Assembly (NCBI RefSeq): GCF_000090795.2
Contig: NW_003546289.1
Coordinates: 173,481 to 237,480 of the forward strand
DNA length: 64,000 nt
Direction: 5' to 3'
From: Amphimedon queenslandica
Taxonomy: Eukaryota > Porifera > Demospongiae > Haplosclerida > Niphatidae
The notes below the pieces were generated by a model that made no database searches, was not told the origin of the DNA, and saw only the letters and a list, made by a program, of their open reading frames with translations. Position 1 is the stretch's first letter, and every line of letters begins with the position of its first letter. Positions 10,096 through 22,600 of this stretch are shown here, piece after piece. The translations under genes and the position numbers were made by a program.

Positions 10096-13000
10096 TTATA
10101 GCATCTTTATATCTCTAGATTTTGTTCTTGCTCTTCTGCCTTTTTTATTAGCAGAAGCCTGCTCAATTGACTCTTCCTTCATTTGTTTCAACTCAGACAT
10201 TAACTGCTCAATGTGGCTCTCTGCAGCTTGAAGTAGTTTCTCTGCTTTATCAGCTCGTTCCTTTTCTGCAGTCACTTCAACTTGTACCGTGCTATAGTTG
10301 CATAAGCATGGATTTACTGTACATGCATCAATTACAAATAATATGTGTACCTTAGCTTTGAATTCAATTCGTCCATTGCTATAACAAGTTTTTCTGTTTC
10401 TTCTAGCTGACCTCCTCTTCCTTCTGGTAGATCTACAAGTACAAGACAATGTACATGTTTCCAATAGTAGATACAATGTGAGTAACTTGGTGCTACCTTG
10501 TTCTGTATATAGATCTAACTCTTGGCTCTCAAACTGTTTATCCTATATTCAATGTTATTATTATATACAAGTACTGTTGCTTTACTACTATTTGCTCCGT
10601 TGCTTCTGTGACATTGTCATCAATACCAATAGTTAGTATTGCATCTTCCTTAGGAGGACTAGGTTGCTTCTTTTCCTGAGCTACTTTTTCTATTATTTTC
10701 TCTCGCTCCTCTAACTCTGTCATTATCTTTGACAGTCGTATCCAATTCTTTGCTTCATCTTGAAGTGTTTGAAGCTGCCCAGTTTCTTCATCAATGATGT
10801 CTTGTATTTCAGGGAACTCATCGTTTTCAAAAAGAAAATGACAGCTTCTATTTACATGTACAAATTGAAGTAGTAATTACTTTAAAATAATACTAACTTC
10901 ACAATTGCTTCAGTGAATGCAGCAAGATTTTCACATAAAACTTTACATTTAGAGTCAATATCAACAGACTCAAAATCTGACTTGCTCTTTGTAATTGTTA
11001 AAAGTATTTGTGTCATCCACTGCATAATTGAACCATACAAGTGAGACACCTACATATGAACGCGTTTCATACACTATACCTAATGCATGTGTACAATGTA
11101 CTTGTTCCATCACATGGCTATCATCAACTTGAACTCCGTGACAGAAAATAGAACACCATTTGTCAGCTTTAGAAAGGATATCATCAAAGCTTAAAATTAT
11201 AAGAGCAGTATAAAAATGTTAGTTCATTCAAAATAATATGTACATGTACAATATGCATGTAGTATACTATATGAACATGTACTTTCTACCTTTGGTTTTC
11301 ATTATGTATTTTAAGGGAAGAAAGGCCATCCAAAGCAACTGAAATGTGTGATAACCATTGGTCGAGTTGTGATGTTAACCTAACAATAATAATGGTGATT
11401 ATAATCAATATTATTAGTGTACTTTAAGTATGTGGATTCATTGAAAGATTTCCCACTGTGAAGTATTAAATTAAAAGTGGTATCCCTAGAATAATGTAAA
11501 TAAATGTATGATGCACATGCATGTATAATATTATTAGCATTTTATTACCATGATTCCAATGGAGTTATAAGTCGAACAAAAGCAACTGCAATTCCTAAGA
11601 AACAACACAAAAACATTTACATATACATGTACATGTACATTCAATACAATAAGACATATCATACACATACATGTACATGTACATCTAAATAGAAAACTAT
11701 AAGGCAAGTAAAGTGCATGCATGCAAAAAAATTAACTGAATACTTTACGAAAGTAAAATTACCATTTTCTCCTGATGTCCTTAGTGATAGTGCTTTCATA
11801 CATGAATTGACATCACCCATCAGTTCAGTAACAGACTCTTTCTGAGCATCTTTTGCTCCAATGGGAGCATCTCCTTGCAGTATCACTGAATATTGTACAC
11901 GGCGCTGTAAGATTGACAACGCTATTTCATTCCATCCTGATACATTGTGCTCAAGGAGTTGTAGCTTATCAATGCGATTCATAAGAGTCTCTCCTGAAAA
12001 TATTTCTGAGAGCTGGTTCAAAACAGTAAGCCAATTAGTCAGTGCCTGCCACAGCTCCTCAATCTGAGTTTTCTCCATTACATCAGTTGGAACAGAAGCA
12101 GATTCCCTGTGAAAATCACAATAAAAACAATATGCAATACAGTAAATACTAATCATAACATACTTAAAACCTTTCAATTTCAATAGCCATGAATTCATAC
12201 CGTCATAAACTGCCATTAACTGTTATGTTTTACACTTCAGTAAAGTAATGCAATAGTGCTTACTTCAGTAATTAAGTGTCCTTCTATATTTTTTAAGTCA
12301 TGTAAGAAAAGAGCCAAATCTCTTCTCCACTTCTGAACATCTTGCTGAATAATACAAAGCTATTGCAGAAATTAATGTATGCAATATTACAAGTATTTCT
12401 AATTTACATGTACATGTACACATAGCTGTATACACATTGTACACAATGTAAGTACCTGTATATGAAATATAAGTACTTGTACAAGTGTATGTAACAGTAC
12501 ACTTACATGTAGATGATACTGTATACACATACATGCACATGTAAGTACAGTACATGTACATGCACATGCATGCATGTACATTTACCTGTTTTGTATTCTT
12601 GTCTGAAAATAAAATTGCAAAATGACTCGCCAACTTTTCCCATGACTTTCCACTTAATTGAAGTTGTCGAACTGATTCAAGCTGATAATGATTAGCCACT
12701 TCTACTGCAAGGTAATAACAAGTCTGCTCCCATAACTCTTTTTCTTTTGACAAATGTTCTAAAAGAACAAAATGACATATAAAACAAGTACAAATTGATC
12801 AGTTAATCAAACTTACCAATTTGATTTTCTAATCGACTGCGCTGGAGCTCATAAAGATTGCTGTATTCAACTAGTAAGCTAAAGTTTAAGAGATATGAAT
12901 TTGAACTAAATGTATATTATGTGATTTTTGGCATCATACTTGGCATTTTTCTCAGATTCAGACAAAGCAAGCAGTAACTAAAAAAGTGTGAGCATTAATG

Positions 13001-15062
13001 CTACATGTACATGTACACGTAAGCATGCTGTAGCTTACACTATCTTTAGTTTCTTCAATTTCTTCTCCAGCTAATTCATTATGATCCCGCAATTCACATA
13101 AATCACTGTATAAAACAACACATGCACATATGCATGCATGCTTTATGTTATAAATTATAGCTAACCATGTTAATTTTGTTAATACTTGATGAAATCTACA
13201 AAGCTCTGTTGTAAGTTTCCTGTCTAAGGCTCTCTGAGCTATAACTTCATCATGAAGACTATGATCATGTCGATCTATGATACACTACAGTATTTGTTTA
13301 TGTTCTTACCTTCTAACTTGATGAGGTATTTTATTTAGTAAATTTGAGTAGCATTGCCTCACTTCTGCCAATAGGGCACCTCTTTCTGAACAATGAACAG
13401 ACACCTAAAGTTCTGGCATGAAGAAAAATAAGAAACACATACAAATACCTGTCTAATTAATTCATGAAAGCAAATATTGTAAACTTCTTGCTCTTTCTTG
13501 ACCAAGTGTATCAAGTTATGCATCTACATGTACATGTATTGGAAAAGAATAAGCTGATACAGATGCATGAAGTTTATTCACCTGGGTAGGCCCTGTTAAT
13601 TCCATGTGCTTAATATAACTTTCTAAACCGACTTTTCCTATCATTTGATCCAGTGTGTTCTACATGCACATATACAATTAACTGTACATACATGTATAGG
13701 CATCAAAATATTAACTTTTAGTTGCATCACTTCTTGTCTGCCTGTTGGTCGCCTACAACAAACAAAATAACATTAATGCATGCCATTATAATGAAATTTT
13801 TACATGGAAGGAAACTTGGTATCATGTCGCTCATGAGCAGCAGCTATAGCAGAGTAAGGACTATACAAGAGAATCAATAACTTAAAATGAAAAACACATA
13901 CTCATCAAAGAGATCTAATCCAACAACTCCAGAGTGTTTTACAATATGATATTCATTCGGAATAAGAGATTCTGGGGCACTAGTCTAATAAGTATACATG
14001 TAAGTAACTCAAGGTGCATATAAGCAGTCATTATTTATACCGATGTTGGTGGAGCAACACGTATACCATTGCTACTTGCATCATATAGAAAGGAGATATC
14101 CCTATCGCAAAAATGAATGACTTCATACAATACTTCATACTAGTATAAATAATACTGATATGCAATTGAATACATTTTACATATACATGCATACGACTAT
14201 ACATGTACACGTACTTTCCAGCACCACAAACACATTGAGTGCTATCTGTTAGGTATTTAAGTTTTTGTCTTTGTTTCTGATGGTTCCATAAATTCCCTGG
14301 TGAATTGTCCTAAAACATTAATTAAATATCACATTTCTTAGTGTTTAGATTGAATTAAAAAGGTTTTGAAAATTATTCATTGCCTATGGCATGGTTAGTA
14401 TGTGTACATTGTACATGTACCTCAGAGCTGAATTCATTTTTGTACTTATTTAACTCACTACAGTTCAGTTGGTCTATAATTTATTATTTTATCTTGCAAT
14501 CTTCTTATGCAAATAAATTTATATGAAGCTTTTTTTAAAGAAATTATCATACCACAGCAAGGTGTTACATATAATATGATAATTGGCTAACTTATACTTG
14601 AGAATATTTTTTAACACCTGTCACTTGACACCTTTTTATGCACAAGCAAAGCAATCACTTCTATACACAACACAAGCTGGCATATTTGTAAGTAAGTTAT
14701 GCAAGACAAACACCTGATTTACCAGTACAGTAAAAGAATCGCAAGCAGACACTGTTACAGTAAAATTTTGTGAATGCAAGTTGTCTGTTGTACAATAAAT
14801 CTTGGACATAAGATATATGTATCACAATAACTCATCATGTAGCATGTGTGTAATGATAATGCAATATAATAATACTCTACTATTATTATTAAGTAATTAC
14901 CAGCTGAGTAGTAATAATTGATAGAGGTGGAAGCTTGACATTAGATACTTTTTTTTCTGCTTTAAACCCCTTATGACTAGAAGTATTTACTCGAATAGAG
15001 TCCTGCTTCAGCGTAGACAATAAGTTTGAGGGTATTGATGCTGCTTGATCTTCATTAATCAT
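10096..15062 (-). CDS. AXDND1: Axonemal dynein light chain domain-containing protein 1
   Basis: A multi-exon coiled-coil gene. The start at 15062 gives MINEDQAASIPSNLLSTLKQ. Recognition rests on the conserved central part: PESLIPNEYHIVKHSGVVGL near 13915-13970, PTGRQEVMQLKNTLDQMIGK near 13620-13750, MHNLIHLVKKEQEVYNICF followed by HELIRQ near 13440-13525, then VSVHCSERGALLAEVRQCYS near 13315-13405. Order and spacing match vertebrate AXDND1, which carries an axonemal dynein light chain domain and is linked to sperm flagella. The C-terminal half is Glu/Lys-rich helix, ending at 10096 with KKGRRARTKSRDIKML. There are more than 20 short introns; exon ends near 10300-10560 and 14110-14900 are less certain. 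It is tail-to-tail with the ABHD12-like gene (84 bp). Confidence 0.87.
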
Positions 15063-15884
15063 GTTTGTCCTTTACGTTGCTATAACGACTGATGTCAGTG
15101 AGGTGTGGCTAGGCGTGGCATTAAATTGAAATTTGAATTTAAAATTCAATTTTGTCCCAGTTGCAAGAAGGCTGAATTAAGTTGATACCATTCAATTTTT
15201 GTACTAAACTAGATCTATAATATTATCTAGTCTTGCAGAGTGTGAATGACACTATAATCACTCCTAGTCCTCAGGGCCCAGGAGTACACCAATGCCACCT
15301 TTCCAATTTTAGCACTATGTTTGCAAGAGTACATAATTCTTTTAATGAAAGCAAGCTGATAGTAAATAATCATCAACTTCTATTAGATCTACTGTTTACT
15401 CACTAGATCTAAATGTATCTATAATTGAAGCAAACTGTAAAATTATTACTGTGGCATTTTAACTCTTCTAATCTTCTTTGCACACACTGTGTGATTATGC
15501 TAATGTTCTACTAGGCATAATGAATAATGCCATTAAAATGCCATTGATGAATGGAGCAATGCAATTTTGTCCATATGGACTAAATGATAGGTGCCAACAC
15601 ATTAAAAATTAATGCCTATGCAATGGTTGTGAATACCCATTGTACATGTATTTCTTCCTGTCTCTATAGTTTGCATAAAAATTAATAGACAATAGTAGGC
15701 AATTTTACGCCTTTCCCTACGTAATAAAATTCATACTTAGAAAAACAAAGAATTTCTATTACATACATGTAATTAGTGATAGTAACAACATAATTAGTTT
15801 CTAAGCATCAATGGTTTTTGCAGATGAAATGCTTAAGTCATCATGGCTATAAAAGTTTATAAATTAAGAAGCATAGCATAGAGA
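15063..15884. other. Intergenic, upstream of AXDND1
   Basis: About 820 bp between the AXDND1 start and the SCLT1 stop, both on the minus strand. It should contain the AXDND1 promoter. I see AT-rich sequence and a TGTACATGTA motif near 15640, but no open frame with gene-like composition and no clear repeat. Confidence 0.6.
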
Positions 15885-18800
15885 TTACCTTTGACTATAA
15901 AATTCTGCAACTTTGTCTCCGTACAACTGTGCATCTGTTCCAAGAAAACTGACATTAGCAACACTATAAATGAAATGTACATGTACATTTACATAAATAC
16001 ATGTAAGTAAATCACATCAATTGCTGGATATTTTTACTTCAAACTTTGAGCCATTTGAAACTTTGCTTTGTGCAGCTGTCTACTTAATTCCTCTTTTTCC
16101 TTTAAGGCCTTCTTCTCTCTGGTAACTAATAGTGATATTTGCCGTCTTCTTTGTTCAGCTGATGATTCTGCTTCATATAGTTTATCATTTAAAGATGATA
16201 TTGTTTTCTCATGTTCAACAAGAGTTAAATTGACCTAAATTTGTAAAATGCACATGTACAAGTAGATGCATGCACATATATAATAATCTTAACCTCATGC
16301 ATGCTTGATAATAATATTATTACATTAACAAACAACATTTTTGATTATGAATGAGGTTAAGATTATTATCACTTACAGATTTACTACTAGACAATAATCG
16401 ATGAAGTTTTGAGTTAAGCTCTTTGTTCTTTGCTTTGGAATCCATCAATTTAGTGTTCATATCAAGAAGGGCCTTCTCAAACTTGGAATGCAAATCACTG
16501 ATTTCTTTTTGCCACCTATACAATTTACGATGAAAATCAATCATATGTGCATGTAATGATGTAAATGACTTGTTGGTTGATTGCTGGTGCATCAGCATTT
16601 GCTGCTTGAATTCAGATGTCATTCTTTGTTGATTTTCTTCAGCATATTTTAATCTCATGGACAATTCTTTTTCCTTAATTTGTAATTCTTCATGAGCTAG
16701 ATTAACCTATAGATGTATAATCTATATCATAATTGTAGGGACAGTCTGATGCACAAAACTACCTTTTGTTCAGATTCTTTTACAGATAGTTGCATACAAT
16801 CAGACATTTGACTTATTTGTTCCTGTAAAGCTTTGTTAGTTTCTACAACAAGATGACAAAATAATTTTGAATATTAAATGTAATACCGGTCAGTAAATTT
16901 ATTTCCTGACGAAACTGTTGTGAATCACTGCAATTTAGTTGCCGTTGCTCTTTAAGACCTTCTTCAAAGTATGCACTCTTCCTTTGCTCATCTAATAGAC
17001 TGATTTTAGGTCAGTTACATGTACATATGCTACTGTTACATGTACTGTATATACCTTTTCTGAAGGTTTGAATTGATACGCTTTGTAGCATTTAGCTCTG
17101 ATATTGCTTCATGCTTGCTCCTCTCAGATTGCAAAAGTTTACTCCTGATTTCTTTTAGTGTCTCCTTTACCCATAATTGCTCTTCAGGACACTGCATAGT
17201 AACCTACATGTACATGTACATGTGTATTATGAGTACAGTGATTGCAATGACTTCATTGTATTACTTTCTTCAGCTCTTCATTAAGTTCTTCCTTATCTCT
17301 TTGGAGTTTCTCAATATGAGATTGCTTTTTTGCACATTGCTACAATAATATTATCCTGAGTGACTTTAAATAAGCACATAATTATATTAACTTTCTCAAG
17401 GTGCTCAATTTCTGAAGCCATTATGTCAATATTTTTGTTACATTCTGCCCTTACTTTGTCAACCTTCATTAATGCAAGGGCAAATAATAAATTACAATAC
17501 ACGATTTTTACCTCTAATTTTGTCCGAGCACCAACTTCTTCCAATAAAATAGATACTTTCTTTTCCAAATGTCTTATTTCAGACACATAGTGCTGTTCTT
17601 TAATATCAGACTACATGTATAAAAAGCTTTATTAATTTGATAAGAATTAAAATTATAACCTGATCTTTTTCAGCTAAAGCTGCTTCCAGCAATTGCATAC
17701 TTTCTTTGACATGATCAACAGCCACATGCTCTCTTGATTCAAAAGCATTTCTATTATGGCACAAAGACATTAACTTTTATACATGCAATCATGACGAGGA
17801 CACAAAAATACAATTATGACTAGTAACTACACATGTATTTGTACATGCATATGTATCTTCTTACATAGTTTCTTGCAAAGAAGAAAGCTTAGCCTCGAGC
17901 AGTGCTTTATAATCACTAAGTTTAGAGCATTCATTTTCAATCACAGCAAGCCTTATAAACAATTAAAATAATTACGCACACTCATACAGGTATAATTATT
18001 AAAAAATCTATATTTTACCTTGATTCAAGTTCACCATTTGCTGCTTGAAGTACTGATACTCTTTGGTCAGATGAACTCTCCTTTATACAAATAGCATTCA
18101 TTTCAGTAATCTACACACAATAATACATATACATGTAACTCAATTACTAAATTCCAAAATTTTCATGAGCACCTTCCTCTTCAGTTGATCTCTAGTGCTG
18201 TCTAGCAGGGACACCAGCTCAGAGTTCTTCTGGTTAGCTTGGTTTAGCTGGTCCTTACATAGACTAAACAAAATTGATTAACATAATAATAAACAGACAA
18301 TTATGATCAAGTTAAAAGAACCTTTGCTCTTCACGTAGAGTTGTCAACTCTGAATAAAAATTTTTTGCTGTCCTAACAGATCTTTGATATTCTAGTTGTA
18401 GCTTGTCATATGACTCTTGTAACTCAGTGAGTGATTGTTGAGTTGTACTAAGTTCCTTCTGTTAAGAGCATATTTATATGCATAAAATTTGTATGTAAAA
18501 TAAAATACCTTGTACATAGCCAAGCTACTTTTATATTGTGATACTGAAGCTTCCTAAATTAAAATACAGTCATTTCATGTATAATTCACATAACAAACAC
18601 CTGGTCTGCTTTCTCTGCAACCTTTAATTCAATACTTGATTGCTTCAACAATCTAGTACCATCTTGCTTATCCTATAGAGAGACAAAAATTTTAAGCATT
18701 TAATAATGCTAACTGAACTACTTTTAGTAGATCAATACTAGGTGAGCCTATGTGTTGGTAAGCTCTTAGTAAATCCTCATGTAACCTATACAAATGTATT

Positions 18801-19562
18801 TTAAGAATGAAAATAACATCAGCCCTACGTGCAGTACATATGACAAAAAATTTTTATGAAGTACAAGTAAATCCACATTAACTTTAGAAACAATTATGCA
18901 TGTAAAAGAAAATATAATGTGAAACTTCTAACATAAAAGAAACTATCAGCTTAATTTAGAACCAGGGATTTATTATAAATTAACTGGGATTTACCCATCC
19001 TGGTTACGTTAGTATATTAAATCCCTGTTTAGAACATAGCTTGCACTTTAAAAGCTAGTTTTTTTTTCAATTATAAGGGGGATTTATTTTGCTAGCATAA
19101 ATTGTGTATGCAACCTTTCATTTTCATCTGTAACTGTTTGAACATCTTGCTTCAGTGACACTGAATCAGCCTGTATAAAAGACACAAAATGAAATTAACG
19201 AGGAGCAGAGAGTAATTAACAATCAACAAATCAAGAGGGTATTAAAGGCCTCTTCAGTCATGACACTCGTTCACATTGATTCCAGAATTTAGAAAAAGGT
19301 GTTTTATGTATATAAAAGCAAAAAGGGCTAAAGTTAACAAAAATTCTTGGTGGGATAGTAACATTTCAGTTGGGAATCACGAGAATTATAATTCAAAGAA
19401 TCAACTTTACTTTGTACTGTTGAATTTGCTGTTTCAGATCATTGATGATACGTTCATACTCTTGAATTAAGGGTTTATTCAACCTATGTATCCCAAACGA
19501 ATCAGCACATACGTTCAAGTAAAAAGCTTGTATTCTTACTGGTCGACATCTTGCGTAGCCAT
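15885..19562 (-). CDS. SCLT1: Sodium channel and clathrin linker 1 (distal appendage coiled coil)
   Basis: A multi-exon gene encoding an almost continuous coiled coil. The start at 19562 reads MATQDVDQ, then LNKPLIQEYERIINDLKQQ, and the stop after EFYSQR is at 15885. Alignment to SCLT1 from memory of the family: an ENERLHEDL block near 19120, MQLLEAALAEKDQ near 17670, then GARTKLEVK...VRAECNKNID near 17440-17520, IEKLQRDKEELNEELKKV near 17265-17335, and YRWQKEISDLHSKFEKAL near 16460-16520. SCLT1 sits in the centriole distal appendages and is needed for ciliary docking; it was first described as linking a sodium channel to clathrin. The stop is a TAA directly following a possible donor (AG|GTAATC), so one more 3' exon cannot be excluded. 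It lies directly upstream of AXDND1 on the same strand. Confidence 0.85.
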
Positions 19563-19635
19563 CTTGTTATTACAATAAAAATTTTGTTACCATAGAAACA
19601 TAAAATTACAATAAAAACTATGAATAAATTTAAAG

Positions 19636-22600
19636 TCAATGTTCCTTTGAAGTGGTTACAAGAGGGCCTCCTCCATACTGATCACGCAAATATTTCCACA
19701 CAGGCAATGCAATACAACGATGCTTTTGCTCTGCAGATAGAAAAAAGCAGTAAAAGCAACTAATACTTATACATGACAACAACTTACTTTTATTTAGTGA
19801 GATAGTACGACCTTCATCCAATATATTTAACACAGGAAAATTATCAATTGGTTCAGGAGGTAACTGGCCTAAAGTATAATAGCAATATAAACCAAATTAA
19901 AATACCAACAAGCAAAAATGTAGAGACACTTAAAGCCTTAATTGTATTGATTAAAATGGGATCATAATCTGATTTGCAACACAGTGGCCCAATATCTTAA
20001 TCAAGACTGAAAGACATTTCTCAAATACATGTACATGTACATAACAACAAGAGTGGATGATTATCCAATCTTGATGACAAGGAACTAAGCTAATACTAAA
20101 GTTTGCTCTTTACATGTGTCACCAAGAGTACCTGTTTTATGATTCACTTATTCTGAAAAGTTATTATACAAAGATGTAAACTGTACATGTACTGCATGTA
20201 CATGTATCATGATCTTACTCAATGAATCACAATGAATGAAATCTTGCCATTCTTTTAGCCAAGTACATGACAATAGAACTGTCTCTGGTTTGCCTTTGTT
20301 AGCTGTTTGGATCTAAATGTAAATGATTGTAATTAGAAATATTTCAAAATAATGCACACACAAAAGTGTTTTAACTATTATGGTAGGTTTTATTTTCATG
20401 AATCAAGATTAAGATGACCAATTAAAGGACAGGAATGCTACTTTAATTAATTTTATTACTGTGTTAACGTTAAATTTAAAATGCTAACACAAAAAATGAA
20501 TCATAAGTATACATGTACATTGCAGTTACCACTGATAGTTCTCACATGTAAAATGTACAAATGCAACTACAGTACTACATGTATATTGTACCTCATTTAC
20601 TCCGTCTCTTTCCTTCTTACGACGTGTTTTTAACTCCTCTAGATAGGCCTATAAAGTATAAACACATACATGTACATACACATGTACAACCATTACAGTC
20701 AGGCAATGCAATATACAATGTACATGTATACGTACATGACACTTTTCACAAGTTTCTAAAACTTTTACAAGAGGACCACCACCATGTCTACATAAGTACA
20801 GTGAATACACAAATAGCTTTATACACATGTGTGCATGCCAACTAACTTTTCCACAAGTTCCTGCCACACACTTCTTCGAATGGGAATAGCTACCTTCCTT
20901 GCTATTGATTCCTTACCAGGCATTATTCCTATACATGTACACCACGCACATAAATTAACTATACAAAGTAATGATTATGTCCTTCCTTACCACCATGTTC
21001 ACAGGCAAAATCAAAAGGAATTAATGGTCCTGCCGTAAAAATTTTACTGACTAGCATAACAAACCCATATACATTTACAAACCTGGATTAACAGTACTAT
21101 TTCTCAATAAAAGCCAGTGCCTTGAAATATAGCAAACACTATCAGAAGGAATTAGAGTTCCAGGAGGTGGTGCCTTTTTACCAAAAATTGTGTAATAACA
21201 ATTATCAATGTACAATACATGTACATGTACATGTAAACACTTACAATATCCTCAAGGTTAAGTAAAGGGATTGGTTCAGATGGCTTCCTTCTACAATTAC
21301 AGTACATGTAAATTGTAAATATTACAAATTTACAATATGCAAAATAAATTATTTTCAACTCACTGATAAAACAACAAGTATCCTTCAGTGGAAAGAACAT
21401 CATTATTTGAAACAGAACTGACACGTGAGTCATTATATTCATACCAGTCATCAAAGTTTCTAGCGTAAGATATATAATGCCCTCCTAAATCAAAAAATTC
21501 ATGCATGCACGTTTAATGCAATAAATAATATTAACCTCCTGCTCCTCCAATGTGAGTAATGACAGATATCAGTTCATACGCTACAATTGCCAACTTTAAT
21601 AAAAGTACAAGCAATGTATACACTCACTTTCTTGCTCATCGCTTTTAGCATAAGGAGTCATATTGAGATCAAAAGGGAAATCAATGTATCTGCTGACTTT
21701 GCTTGTGAAGAGACCATCATATCGAAATCTCTTAATATGAATGCATAAAATCTGAGATTTATTATTATAAACATCATGTATGTACAATGTAGTGAACATG
21801 TACCTCAGGTAACTTAGATATTATCATTCCCTTCTTGCTATTTTGAAAACTATTATGATTACATTAATTTTTTAGATAATAATAAAAGTAGATTTCACGT
21901 GCCATACCTTTTGCAATGCTCACAAAAATATTGATTATCACCTGAAGAAATTAAACCCAAAAACATGCAGATACATGTACGTATACACATACCAGATAGA
22001 TCACTAGTGTCAAAAAAATATCCAAGACAATCATCTAGTGAAGTAGGAGGACCAGTAACCATGTCACGTGTAAAACCAATCACAATATCCCAAACACGGC
22101 AAACACGATTAGCCACATTATCATGAGTTGGTGGATCTGCATCATTAGCATCCTCCTGTTTCCTCATCTTAGTCATTTCTTTTCTGCCTAACAGGTACTA
22201 GTTTACACACAAAAAGCATTATCATGTGACTTACTTGGAATTGGAAGAGATAAATCCTGAAATGGTTCCCTCGTTACAGAAACTTTGGAGCACTTTGAGC
22301 ACTCCACTCGACTTTCAAACTCTCCTTGGAAAGTTTGAGTGACAATACTTACATGTAAAGGTTGACTTGGTCCTAAAAATAAGGAAAATATTAGCTAATG
22401 ACTTAGATTATACACCATGCACCTGAAGCCTTTCTTACACGATCCTTATGCTCAGGTGTAATCGACTGGCGGTCTGTTACAGTATCCCGAACAGTTGCTT
22501 GACCGGATGCTATATCAACAATAACAGTAGAATGTTCATTCAAACAAAAGTCTCTTCTAGATGTACTATCAGAATTATCATCATTAGGATCAGAAGTACA

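Noticed and set aside
12399-12700. Frames rich in Met-Tyr-Cys-Thr-His on both strands, here and at 11500-11720, 20560-20870 and 54400-54880
   Set aside because: They are translations of the (TACATG)n repeat and not proteins.
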